Source: Asterochloris sp. CNOR1 (taxonomy: Eukaryota > Chlorophyta > Trebouxiophyceae > Trebouxiales > Trebouxiaceae). Taken from it: a DNA stretch of 64,000 nt. The stretch is taken from the NCBI GenBank assembly GCA_963969365.1, contig OZ017748.1, forward strand, positions 372,001 through 436,000, in the 5' to 3' direction. The position numbers and the translations under genes are program-made. The notes below the pieces were generated by a model. The model was not told where the DNA came from. It did no database searches and was given only the letters and a program-made list of their open reading frames with translations. This document shows positions 1 to 10,425 of this stretch, piece by piece (position 1 is the stretch's first letter; each line of letters opens with the position of its first letter).

Positions 1-287
1 TTTGCAACCCGCAGCCTTGCACTCAGCTCCCAATCTTCTTGAGGTATGCGCCTGCCTAGATGTGCTGGGCAGGTGCTCTGAGCAAAACCTTGGAGCAAGG
101 GTAGGCAGGTTTCACGCCTTCAGCCCTGTGTGGTGGTGCTTGGGCGTGCAGCGTTGCCGTGCTGGACTGCAGTGCGCATCGGGCGTGCAAGTGTTGTGGA
201 CCTCTGCTGAGCATGCTGCCAGTGCCCCCCGTCTCCATCCTGCTGTAAGCCCTGGCAGTAGCTGATGCCCGCTTCTTGTCTGTGCAG

Positions 288-353
288 CGTGTCAAGAAGC
301 TGCCGCCCAACTGGAAGTACGAGTCTTCAACCGCCTCAGCCCTGGTCTCATAG
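288..353 (+). CDS. 3'-terminal exon of an unidentified gene
   Basis: A CAG acceptor at 285-287 is followed by an open frame that reads RVKKLPPNWKYESS and ends at a TAG at 351-353. The short exon has the Lys/Pro/Trp-rich look of a real protein tail, and the bases before it (1-287) look like intron. I do not recognise the protein. The gene runs in from the left edge, and the next gene on the right is convergent. Upstream exons lie outside the window or in intron-like sequence that I could not resolve. Confidence 0.4.
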   Translation, partial: RVKKLPPNWKYESSTASALVS

Positions 354-1894
354 GCAAGCTGATCCCTAGTCAACAGCAGCTGCATGCTGCGAGGGCGCTT
401 CTGCTGACCATCAGTGCTGTTTGTGTCTTCCATGGCTGTGCTTAACTTGTAAGCTGGTCGTGATGTGCTCATCCAGACTAGGCTGTAAGCATGAGAGATG
501 TGGGGCACACAGCTGACAACTTCTGGATTATTTCTGTAGACACCCACAGTAGCTGTAGTACAGGGCAGCCCCACCTCCAGGTGTACTGTCAGTAGTACCT
601 ATGTGCAACAGAGATAGCCTCCATCCTGTGTATGCAACCATTGCCTTCTTGATCAGCTGTTGATTGCACCAACTTGTAGGGCTTGGTGGCCATGTGGTCT
701 CGCAAGCTTTAGGGACAAAGGCGTACTGCTGAGGGATTGCCTACAGTGCGGATGTGGAGGAATCACTGGCTGGCTGTGGGACCAAGCACAGCCCGGGCGG
801 CCCATGTTTTAGCAGGATATGCAGGCCAGCACTGACCGTGAGTGGCTGATGTTTGCGCCAGGATGGGATGCCATAACCTGTAAGGATGCACCGTCATGTC
901 AGGCGCCCGTGAGGTGCCTTGCTCAGGCACTGCCATGCGTGCAGCAGATGCACATTTATGTTGGTGCTATTTGGCCATGACCCTGCCAAAGCACGGCCTG
1001 GCGAGGGTCAGCATGTTTACTGGCAAGAGAACAAGGCACTGTGCTGCTTCATGTGGCAATGCAGGCAGTTGCAGACTTCAGCAATATCACAGTGATGATT
1101 CTGATTCATCATTTGCAGCTGCAAGCAAGTGCTTGCAGCCCAATCACCTATCTGTGATGCCGCCCTGATGTGCTGCGACTGCAGTAACACCTCTGTGAAA
1201 GATTATCTCAAGGCAACCTGTCCATTGAGCGCTACTTGCTAGCATGTGGCAAGATGTCATGACCAGCACAAGCTGAGCTGATACTGCAGCCAGATGCCAC
1301 CAGTTGTTCAGCTCGTGAACAGATAACACAGCAGACACTGTTGAGCTCCTTGCACGAGTCTGGTGAGTGGCTTGCTATGCTTGTGCATGCGTCTAGCCTG
1401 GGTGCAGACTACTCGAGATTCTATTCCTCCTTGTTGTGCTCATCAATGAGGAGCCCCGCGTCATCAAGCTGCACAGGAACAGGGATGGTACCGTCACCAT
1501 GTCGCAACCCCACCAGGGCAAATGCCAGGGCAGAGCCTGCACAGAGCCCACTGCACAAGCAACTGGGCGGAGGCATCAGGCCGGGCAGATCAGCCAGGCA
1601 GCCCCCAAACACACCTCAGCCAGCATGTCTGCCAAGCCAGCAAGGGCTCCCAGCATGGGCAACTGCTGACCTGAACCCCCTCAGCAGGCACATCAGCCAG
1701 CAATATGGGCAGCACATTGCTGCCCTCAGGCAACACAAGTAGGTTGACTCACAAACAATCACAGAACCCAGTTGGTCGACCCACAAACAGTCACAGACAT
1801 TGCAGTCATGTCTGCACTGCTGACCTGAGAAACTGCAGCAGGCACAGCACCCAGATAACTGGCCACAAGAAGCAGCAATGTGACTTTGGGCACC
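354..1894. other. 3' flank / intergenic region between convergent genes
   Basis: No gene could be supported here. A TGTAA motif at 879-883, of the chlorophyte polyadenylation type, could end the transcript whose last exon stops at 353, although that makes a long 3' untranslated region. A short coding-like stretch at 1436-1530 on the plus strand has no convincing splice sites or relatives and is left uncalled. Confidence 0.4.
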
Positions 1895-4652
1895 TCAACA
1901 CACCTGCCACATGAAGGTAATGGAGCATGAACACAAACATTTGACAGCTTTGCTGACCTGAGGCACTCCAGCGGGCAGATCTGTTAGGTTCTTCAGCCCC
2001 GCTCTGCCAGCAGCCGTGGCACGCTTGCCACTAGCTGGTACCACTTCATCCCCAGCGAGCATCATGCCGATAGGCTGACACGTCAGGTAGATGGTCTCAT
2101 ACTGATCTGCCTTGACCCTGTAAGGCAGCAAACACAAGCAGCTGAATGCATGCAGTACTGACCAGAGATGCTCCCAACAGGCACACCTTTTAGGCTCTCT
2201 GGCCCTGCCCTGCCAGCAGCTGTGGTTGGCTTGCCACCGGCTGGCACCACCTTGTCCCCAACAAGCAACAGGCCAACAGGTGGCCCAGTCAGGCAGCAGG
2301 CGCAGCAAGAGAAGCAGCAAGCACAGGACACTTCCCATCAGCAGACACTGCACACTCTGAGGCAGCAGAAAGGCGCATAGCGCGTCTGCAAGGGGACGGC
2401 TGCAACCAAGGACAGGTCAGCGCTGCAAGTGCAGCAGCCAACGCAAAGCACAAGCTGTGAGTGCAGCGCAGCGTGATAGTCCAGCGCAGACATGCGGGGG
2501 GACAGCCAGCATTGGACTGGAGGAACTCGTGCAACGGTCGTGGCCAGGCTGGTGGCAGGGCAAACAGGGACGCTGCAGTGCAGCACTGCAGCAAGCTGCA
2601 GTGTCAAGCCAGTGCCAGTGCTGGTGATGCTGTGTTTTGCCCTGCTGCCAGTGAGTGCATGGCGGCACAGCACTGAGCGCTCACTGGTAACTCTCATGCC
2701 AGAGGCCGATGGTCTCGTCACGCGTGCGTGCCACCACCTTATTGTACTCAACCCAAGTAGGGAAGTGCAGGGCACTAGGTTTCCTGCACGTGAAGCGAGA
2801 GTGACTGACGAAGGAATGTCCACCTAACTGTGGGCAGAGAGATCATTGCTGCAATGAAGCTGGTTCTGCAGCCACACTGAAGACTGACCGTCAGTAGCTA
2901 CGTGAGCCGCTGTGCAGCCCAGCATCGTTCAGAAGTTGTTGAGTAGCAGCACCAACACAGGCAAGGATCTGACCTGTGGCTGTTGGACCCACGTGAGCAA
3001 CAAAGGGCCACTTTTGCAGCATGCAGCCTACACACCCTGACAGGGGACACACTGCTATACCTGCAGCATGTCATGCAGGGACACACGAGACGTCTCGGCT
3101 GCTCAAGCCCTCAAGGCGCCCATACAAAGGGCAGCTGCATGAGTGCAGCCTGCAGCATGAATGCTGGCAGACTCGCAGCAGTACAACGACTTGCAGTGGT
3201 TGAAGCTGCTACTGCAAGTGCATCATGCCAGTGAGTCAGCGCCAATGGCCATAAGCAGGTTTGCGAGGCTGCTGTTCCCGAGCTCAAAGAGTTGCAGCAG
3301 GCACACTGGCAATTAGATGCAGGGGGGCCATTGGCAGCGCCAGACAATGATGATCCTCACAGGAGGGAGACGAACGGCTTGGCAATGGTGGTCTACGGCA
3401 AGGGCATGCAGCCTCGCAGGGTCACAGTAGTGTTTCTGCCAGTCTGACAGCGGGGAGGCAGTACAGCCCAGTGAAGCTTACCTTGCCCATGCATTAAGGT
3501 GGTCTGCTGATCTCCAGTATTGCACGACGAGGCCTACAGTGCAGCCAGTGCGTCAGAACTTGCGGGGAGAGCATTGCTGAAGTGCTGCGCTGCCAGGGGA
3601 GCCTGCAATGCGCAGCAGCACGCGAGACAACAGGCAGGCGCAGAAAGAAAGCCTGGGCCCTCACCAAATTTCACCTGCCCTCCCAGAAACCCCACATCCT
3701 CTGGTGCCCTCTGCAGACCCTCAGCAGCAGTCAGGGCATCAGCTGCCAGCACACCATGAAGAGGCATTGCTTGGGCGACTGCCCAGCATTTGCTAGGCCT
3801 GCACATGTGCTCGATGCCAGTAATATGCTGGCGAGTCATGATTTGTTTGGGTCAGTTGCTTGTAACAGGTTCCAATCCAGTCATCTTGACTATGCCAGCT
3901 CAGCAGGCATTGCATGCATGCCCTGCAAGCCAATCTGACGGCCACATGCACCAAAATGCAACACTCCAGGCCTCACAGGCACACATGCAGAAGAGGGCAT
4001 GCACTGAATGTGCATCCAGGACAGCACTGCAGGCACCTCTGATGAACGTGCAGGGCACAAACTGAAACTTGGCAGTTCAGGGCAACAAGCGCCAGCTATG
4101 CTCCAGCACAACACCCCAGTCATGCCTTCCAGTCGATGCTGCATTGTCGGTGGTGCACACACCGCGAGCTCCCCCAGCATGCCCTGAAAAAGGTCGCCCA
4201 GCCTTTTGAAGCCAAAGAATCCTCTCGGCGAGTTCAGGTGGGCACCTATGATGAACACACAAAAGTCTCCACTGATGCGGCCACTCACACGGCCTGCAGT
4301 GCGCAAACACCAGTGTTCAGCATTCTATGATGTTTTGAGATGCATGCTCAAGCAGATCTGGGAAGAACCTGGCCTGAAGTGAATCAACCTGTGGCCGGGC
4401 CAAAGAGCAAAGGTTGTGCTGGAAGATTGCAGGCAAGGGTTTCAGGGGCTCTGAGGTGCACGATGCACCCTCTGCGGCAGCAGGGTCACCTGACGTCACC
4501 CCCTTCCTTGGCCCCAATCTTTCCTGCCTTGCTAAAGAACTGACTTGGTTGGTGTTCATTGCCTGCCGCAGCAGCGCCACAAAGAGGGTGGCGACGACAA
4601 CTACGGGAGTTGCCAAGACAGCCCCAAGGGCTGCCCATATAAAGGGGTGCAT
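1895..4652 (-). CDS. DUF4188 / af470-like monooxygenase family protein
   Basis: Six exons join with consistent phases: 4652-4490, 4293-4163, 3710-3665, 3533-3482, 2783-2685 and 2117-1895, giving 237 aa. The N-terminus has one membrane segment (Trp-Ala-Ala-Leu-Gly to Ala-Leu-Leu, residues about 5-28). The family body (PF13826) follows: a GDFCVFIIGAHLNSP strand, GFLGGQVKFG, VVQYWRSADHLNAWAR, then TIGLWHESY, then ADQYETIYLTCQPIG and a VVPASGKRATAAGR end. These match, in order, the blocks of DUF4188 proteins, a ferredoxin-like-fold family that includes fumagillin-pathway Af470. Substrate and true activity are unknown; the membrane anchor suggests an endomembrane or plastid-envelope site. The last 20 residues after the core are poorly conserved, and a further intron there cannot be excluded. 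It is divergent from the Dus gene. Confidence 0.85.
2169..2290 (-). repeat. Duplicate of the last DUF4188 exon inside the preceding intron
   Basis: This stretch reads, on the minus strand, PVGLLLVGDKVVPAGGK followed by TTAAGRAG. It is a clear relative of the true exon (PIGMMLAGDEVVPASGK, ATAAGRAG) that starts at 2117. The copy is open in frame and ends near a GTCAGT donor, but lacks the front of the exon (the YETIYLT part). It could be a decayed duplicate or an alternative exon. Confidence 0.8.
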
Positions 4653-4959
4653 GGCAAGCGTCCTTGCTGCTTTAACGTGGGGATGACAATAACAAGAGAG
4701 AAGGATTGCTTGAAAAAGAAGCCGAAGTCCTAGCTAGGACTTCAACTATAGCAGTGCCCACCCCTCCAAACGTTGACCTAACCGCCAAGAAGACACTCTC
4801 GCATCAGCCAACCATGGCATCTCTGCTCAATATGAAGGTCGGAGTGCGCCCCTGCACATTCCCAGGTGACTTGCATGTGCTTCAGCTGGGCCACAAGCAC
4901 ATCTGCATGTGGCAAGCCCATGAACAGATGCCTGATCAGATGACTGTCCTGCTGCAGCA
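4653..4959. promoter_or_regulatory. Divergent promoter region
   Basis: About 300 bp separate the ATG of the minus-strand DUF4188 gene (4652) from the first usable ATG of the plus-strand Dus gene (4960). Both genes are presumably driven from here. I see no canonical TATA box or other named element, and a 5' exon of the Dus gene could also lie inside it. Confidence 0.4.
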
Positions 4960-7900
4960 ATGAGATTTGCAGCCACTGCAGCAGTGACTGCTCCAAGAGT
5001 GGACAACCCTACCTCCCAGCAGCCAGATGCAGATCGTGATGCGCTGTTGATCCAGGACCCTGCCAGCGGGAAGAAGCTGTTTGTCCCTGAGCCGATCAAG
5101 CCAGAGCAACTGAAGCGCAACCATGCCCTCACGGAGCGCATCCGTGGCAAGCTGGTGCTGGCTCCTCTGACCAAGTGCGCTGTGGGTTTGGCTAGCGTGC
5201 CCTGCTCTCAGCAGGCTGCTGCACAGCCGTGCAAACACCTCGCAACATAAAACGCCCCTGATGAGCCTGAGTCTGCCTGGCAGCATGCTGCTGCGGCTGC
5301 TGCAGAAGCATCTCTCTGAGACGAACTGCCCACAGCCTGCCTCATTCTGCCTGGCAGCATGCTGCTGCGGCAGCTGTAGGTTGCTGCACCAGCTGCCTAC
5401 AACTTGTCAGGCCGGCCCTGGATGCACGGCCACAATCCGCTTTGGTGTGAGCATGTTGCACTGTGACAGCCAAGCTGCAGCAGTGGCCTGCCAGGGCTCA
5501 GGCCAACAGTGGCGCCTGTTGTGTGCTCACACTATATGCCATCTGGTGCCATGCAGACTGCATGGTCTGAAGGGAGGCACAACCATTCTGCCCTCTTGCA
5601 GGCTGGTGGTGGTGCTGGCCTGCTTCCAGTGGCACCTTTTGCAGCTGTACAATATTTAAAGTTCTAGAGCTGAGGCTGTCTGCGCTGAATGCCAGATGTG
5701 ACTGCAGGGGCGGCAACCTCCCCATCAGGCGATTGAGTGCTGTCAGTTGACTGTGCTGCTGGACTCTCCTCAGCGTCAGCGCTCAGACCCACAGTGGCAC
5801 CAGCAGCCACATCAGTGGCCACTGCTGACCAGCTGACTTGCCTGCAGGGGTGGTAATTTGCCTTTCCGGCGCCTCTGCGCAGACTACGGGGCTGAGGTCA
5901 CCATGTCTGAGATGAGCTACGCGCGCCAGCTGATCAGGGGGAACCCTGTCGACCGTGCCCACATGCGGCAGGCTGAGAACGAGCACTGCTACGGTGAGCA
6001 ACCCTCTGGGAGGTTTTGAGGGGTGCTGGACGCTGGGGCATCTGGATGATAACCTGGGCTTTGGCTATTCCCGCAACGTGGCAAGCCTTTGAGGAAGTCT
6101 AGGCATAGGTATGAGCCGAGCTCATGAGGGCATCTTTGAGCATCGCGCCACCGGCAGAAGCAATGGGGGCAGACATCCTGAGCGGTATGACCCACTGAGT
6201 ACTCTGCGGTGGACTCTGGAAGTACTGAGAGGCGCATGCTGATGCTGTGTAGGTGTCACAGCTGCCACTTAGCATGCTGCCTTCCAGATGTGATGAAGGG
6301 CGCAGCGAGTTGTATACAATGGCACAGCAGTGATTGGAGCTGCATGGCAAGTCCAGGCTTGGTGCTCTGACCACCCAATCTGGACAGTGTTGTCTGCTGT
6401 GTTGTCTTGGCTCTGGTGTAGCAATTGAATGCCCTGGTTGTGCATATGGGGAGCCAGCTGCGGCCAGATGTTGTCGATACAACAAATGGGCAAACCTAGC
6501 ATGTGCTTGCTTTGACGCACAGTATCAAGGTTAGCTGCAGCATGTGTTTGCAGGCTTCCAGATCGCGACCAACCAAATCAGCGAGGGAGTGGCGGCCGCG
6601 AAGATGGCAGCCGAGAATGGCGCCAGCTGGCTGGACCTTAACTGCGGGTGCCCCATTCATGGTGAGTACGCCAGGGTGCCTGCAGCTGGCAGTGGCCGGA
6701 TGCAGAGCAGTGCCAGGTACGAAATGCAGGGCCCCATTCATGGCAAGCATGGCAGTGTGCTGTAGGGTGACAGAGCAGAAGCTGCATGCATTTCTTTTGG
6801 CCCAACCTTATCCAGCCCAGCAAATAAGGATGTGGGCCAGTCCTCTGCCCACCTATTCAGATAAGAGCAGTGCAATGACTGCATTGCTGTCACTGCTGTC
6901 CAAGCGATGATGGTTGTAGAAGGTTCGGGTCTCCCTAAAGAAGGCAGTCACAGGCATCCCAGATGTGGCAAGCCAGCACGATTGCCAAAAGGTGTGCCAG
7001 GTCGCAATGCTGCATTTCAGCTAAGCCTGGAAGGGCCTGCAGAGTTGGCAGGCCACAGCAGGCTTTAGCCTTTGTCGATGATGGGACAGCACTGATGTCT
7101 GTGTGCTGTGCAAGGCAGGAGGTCTGTGCCCATAACGCAAAAGGCGGTGTAAGAGTGACCTGGTTGTGCAGTACAGTCACGCGAGCCTGTGCAATCTTAC
7201 AAGCTTCTCAGAGATGTGACGCATATTGTTGCTCAGCTGCCCAGTCTCACCCTCCTCTTACAGGTCCAGCGCTTGTGCTTTGCAGAAGCAACCACACAGA
7301 GTTCTGGCGCAATTTCTGCTGTGCAAGCTCTGTCTATACACCTCTCAAAGGTCTGACGCTCATGCAAACGATGGAGGTCTGGACAGATTGTCTGCTGCGC
7401 AAACACAGTCCACAGACATCTCACAGGTCTAGCACATGCGTGCTGCACGGGCAAGCAACGGGGTTTGGGCGCAGTCCTGCTGCGCAAATAAGCATATCCA
7501 GTCCACAAAGATCTCACAGGACGCTTGTGCTGTGTAGAGGCAACCAAACGGGGTCTGGGCGCAGTCCTGCTGCGCAAGCCCCAGAAGCTGGCCCGTCTAG
7601 TTGCCAGAATAGCTGCGGACAGCCCAATCCCCTTCACGGTCAAGCTGCGCATCGGCACCGGCGAGAAAGGGTCCGACATTAATATCCTAGAGGTGTGCTC
7701 AGTTCTTGGCCGCCATTGTAGCTGCTGCATATGATTCTCAGCGCTTGTGTATGGCTGGCGTGCTCAGATGGTGCAGCTAGGTGCCGCAACCCCTCGAGAA
7801 ATCCTCAGGTTGCAGATGGTTGGGGGATGTTGTGCTCAGCGCCCAGACGGCTCGACACACCCACGCCCAGGGTTTGCCCAGCAGCTGCCTTGTGATCAGG

Positions 7901-10303
7901 GATGGCTAGCAGCACTGAGACTGCCTGACATGAGGCCATGCTGCTGCAAGTCACAGCCGGGCCCCCTGCACAGCAATGCCTTCAATAGATGAAACCTGTG
8001 CATGGCCAACCTCATGCTCCTGCAGCCCATCTGGGTATTGTGGCACAGAAGTTGCGTGCTGATCCTCTATGTCCTGCTCAGATGGGCTCCTTCCATCTGG
8101 AGGCACCTCAGGGCCCTTCACGGCTACGTGGTGTAGCCGCAGGCAGCTGAGCAGCTCAGTTGCCAGACTGGCCAGCCTGAAGCTGAAGCTGATGCTGATG
8201 CTGAGCTGCTGCCCAGGCCATTCCCTGCAAACTTTCTGGTGCTCCACTGAGACATGTAGGCAATGCTGTTCTGACATTGTACTGCGCTGCTCCAGAAAGT
8301 CGATTGCAGGCCAGAAACAGTGCTGACCTTTGCACTGCGTTGCTGCAGGTAGCCAGCGTACTGCAGCAAACGCGGCTGTCCTCCCTAAATCGCTTAGCAC
8401 CAGAGTGCCGCTGCATTGTTGCAGGTGGTGGAAAGCTTGCAGCAGGCAAGCCCTGCATTTGGCCATCATTTACAGGTGCACCATACAAGAGTCATGTGCT
8501 GACCTTGTACTGTGCTGCTGCAAACAATGAAGGTGCTCCAGCACACAAGGGCTGCCCTTCATGAGCCGGTCCTTGACTGGCTCTGCTGATGCAGGTCGTC
8601 GAGGCATTGCAGCAGACGGGCGCTGCGCTGATCACCATTCATGGGCGCACCATGCAGCAGGGGTACAGGAAAACCGCAGACTGGGATCTGATTGAGCAGG
8701 CGGCTGCCGCCAGCACCATCCCCATTGTAGGCAACGGCGACGTGCTGACGTACTATGAGGTGGGGACTCCTGGGCGCATAGCCAAGAAGAGCATGTGTAG
8801 TGAGCAGCTGGGGGGCAACCACAAAGCTGCAGATGCATGCTGGCGGCGCAGGCTCCTAAGCTGTTGTTTCTGGTCCCAACAGGGGGGGCCAACAGCATCA
8901 CTAGGCAGAACAGCGCCTGAAATCTACAGGAGTGTTGATGCAATGCAGCAGCTGAGCAGCAGCCGTCACGCGGACTAGAGCCTGCTCCTGCATGTGTATC
9001 AGGGCCAAGCAGCTTCTGCAGATGGAATCAAAGTTGTTGTGATGTTTTTTGAGCGCACCACTGGGTCAGATCCGCAGCAGCCCACTACTGGGTCACGCCC
9101 TGCCCTCCCGTTCTATGACCTGGCAAAGCAGCACCTGAAGATGTCTGCCTGCAGAGCCTCTGAGAACTCCCTCATCACACAGGGTGCACCATCTGCAGCC
9201 GTACAGCAGCAGCCATGCAACTGCTGCTGCTCGGCCCCTGCCAGCTTTAATCTCTCTGCATGCCCGCCTGCAGGCACAGCGCCGGCTTGCAGGAGGCTGT
9301 TTGGCAGTCCTGGTGGGGCGGGGCGCCCTAATAAAACCCTGGATCTGGCAGGAGCTGAGGGAGGGGCGTGAACTGCTGCCCACTGCTGCTGACCGCGTGG
9401 GCATCTACCGCCAGCTGGTGGCAAATATGAGGGCAGGCTTCGGGGATGATGCCCTGGGTGAGCCAATTGCAGTCGCTGCGGGATATGGGGGCAGGCAGTG
9501 GCCTGCATGCTTGCAGGCACTGGCAGCAGCAAGTTGTGTGAGCTGGGTGCAGTTGCCTACAAGCCTGCAGACACCGACAGGAATGCCATCAGTCAGAGCC
9601 CTGACGGACAGAGTCCTGAGTCAGCTCAGCAGCTAGGGGCTGCTATCAGCAAGCATGACCAAGGCTGTGCTGCTTCACGTCAGAAAGGGAGGCCTGCAGA
9701 ACATGTTCTTTCAGCAGAAGCAACTGTGCTGCTGCAGCAAAACATGTCTCAGCTTGTGCCCTGCACCGGCAGCACGCAGTGCAGCTGCATGACAGACAGG
9801 CAGCCTTGGCTGTATTGGATCTGACAACATGATTAAGCCTGCTGGCCATGTGTCATGCACTCCCTGACCCTGGTACACCAAGCAGTCTCCGTAAGATGTC
9901 ATCTTGTGGCCATTCTGTGATATATATTTGCGCTGCAGGCAAGCGCAAGGCTTGGCACTTCCTCCCGTGGCACTTCAACTGGTTCACTCGCTACCGCCCT
10001 CTGCCAAAGGAGGTATTCGAGGCCAAGTCCCAGCAGCATCCCCTGATTGCAACCCGAGTTGGCATTGCAGAGCCTGAGATAGGGGAGGATCTAGACAGCC
10101 TTCCCTTGCTGGAGCGGTTGCTGAGATGCCCCTGTGAGGATGCCTACGAGCCCATGGCCGAGGTACTTTGGGAGTCCTCTACCGATGCAGAGGCAGTCCA
10201 AGCCTTGGAGCGCCTGGCAGACCAGAACTTGACAACTTGGGAGGGCCTTGTTCAAAGTGGCACCTCAAGAAGCAGCTCGTCTTCAACGCAAGGATGGGGG
10301 TAA
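4960..10303 (+). CDS. tRNA-dihydrouridine synthase, Dus3-like
   Basis: FMN-dependent reduction of uridine to dihydrouridine in tRNA is the family role. Seven exons join in phase: 4960-5174, 5848-5993, 6554-6661, 7538-7692, 8595-8759, 9274-9457 and 9939-10303 (445 aa). Visible landmarks of the TIM barrel are KLVLAPLTKGGNLPFRRLC, GAEVTMSEMSYA, the phosphate/uracil-side LDLNCGCPIHEATKRG, FTVKLRIGTGEKG, ITIHGRTMQQGY, PIVGNGDVLTYYE and VLVGRGALIKPWIW. A helical C-terminal tRNA-recruitment part follows (FLPWHFNWFTRYRPLP). The CCCH zinc fingers found before the barrel in animal and plant DUS3 are absent from this model; the start is the first ATG of an open exon, so an upstream exon remains possible. 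The position of the catalytic Cys seen in DusA and DUS3L (G-x-G-C) holds Ala here (GLGAVLL), as in some Dus subfamilies. It converges on UTP7, 122 bp away. Confidence 0.9.
5708..5740 (+). repeat. Echo of Dus exon 2 start
   Basis: A CAG at 5705-5707 is followed by bases reading GGNLPIRRL and then a stop. The real exon starts the same way at 5848 (GGNLPFRRL). The copy sits 140 bp upstream, keeps the acceptor and loses the frame after about ten codons. Confidence 0.8.
6722..6755 (+). repeat. Echo of Dus exon 3 end with donor
   Basis: The 13 bases gccccattcatgg at the exon 3 donor (6650-6662) recur exactly at 6731-6743, 81 bp into the intron. The flanks on both sides are also similar, so the copy spans the exon end and the first intron bases. 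The GT of the donor has changed to CA. Confidence 0.75.
7276..7490 (+). repeat. Two echoes of Dus exon 4 start
   Basis: The first bases of exon 4 (7538-7577) recur at about 7449-7487, offset 90 bp, with the 17 bases gcagtcctgctgcgcaa identical. A more decayed copy with its own TGCAG acceptor lies at about 7281-7326. Together with the true exon they form a three-step ladder in which decay increases with distance. Confidence 0.85.
8349..8486 (+). repeat. Two echoes of Dus exon 5 start
   Basis: The true exon 5 begins at 8595 with VVEALQQTGAALITIHGRT. A copy at 8424-8486 begins VVESLQQ after a TTGCAG and aligns for about 60 bp. A second at 8349-8400 begins VASVLQQT after a CTGCAG. Neither keeps an open frame long enough to act as the full exon. 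Confidence 0.8.
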
Positions 10304-10425
10304 AGAGCTTCTTTCATGCATTTGTGACTCCTGACGAGTGCATTTCATCATTTCGTGTATTCCAAACCACAAACGGTTTTACTTGATCAAATGACTGGAG
10401 GCGGGAAAGAGAAGTAGCGAATTGA
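10304..10425. other. Convergent intergenic gap between Dus and UTP7
   Basis: The two stop codons face each other across 122 bp, so their 3' untranslated regions probably overlap. I see no TGTAA in either orientation within the gap. Confidence 0.5.

Noticed and set aside
1436-1530. Plus-strand coding-like stretch (INEEPRVIKLHRNRDGTVTM)
   Set aside because: No convincing acceptor or donor and no recognised relative; it may be an old exon fragment but cannot be supported.
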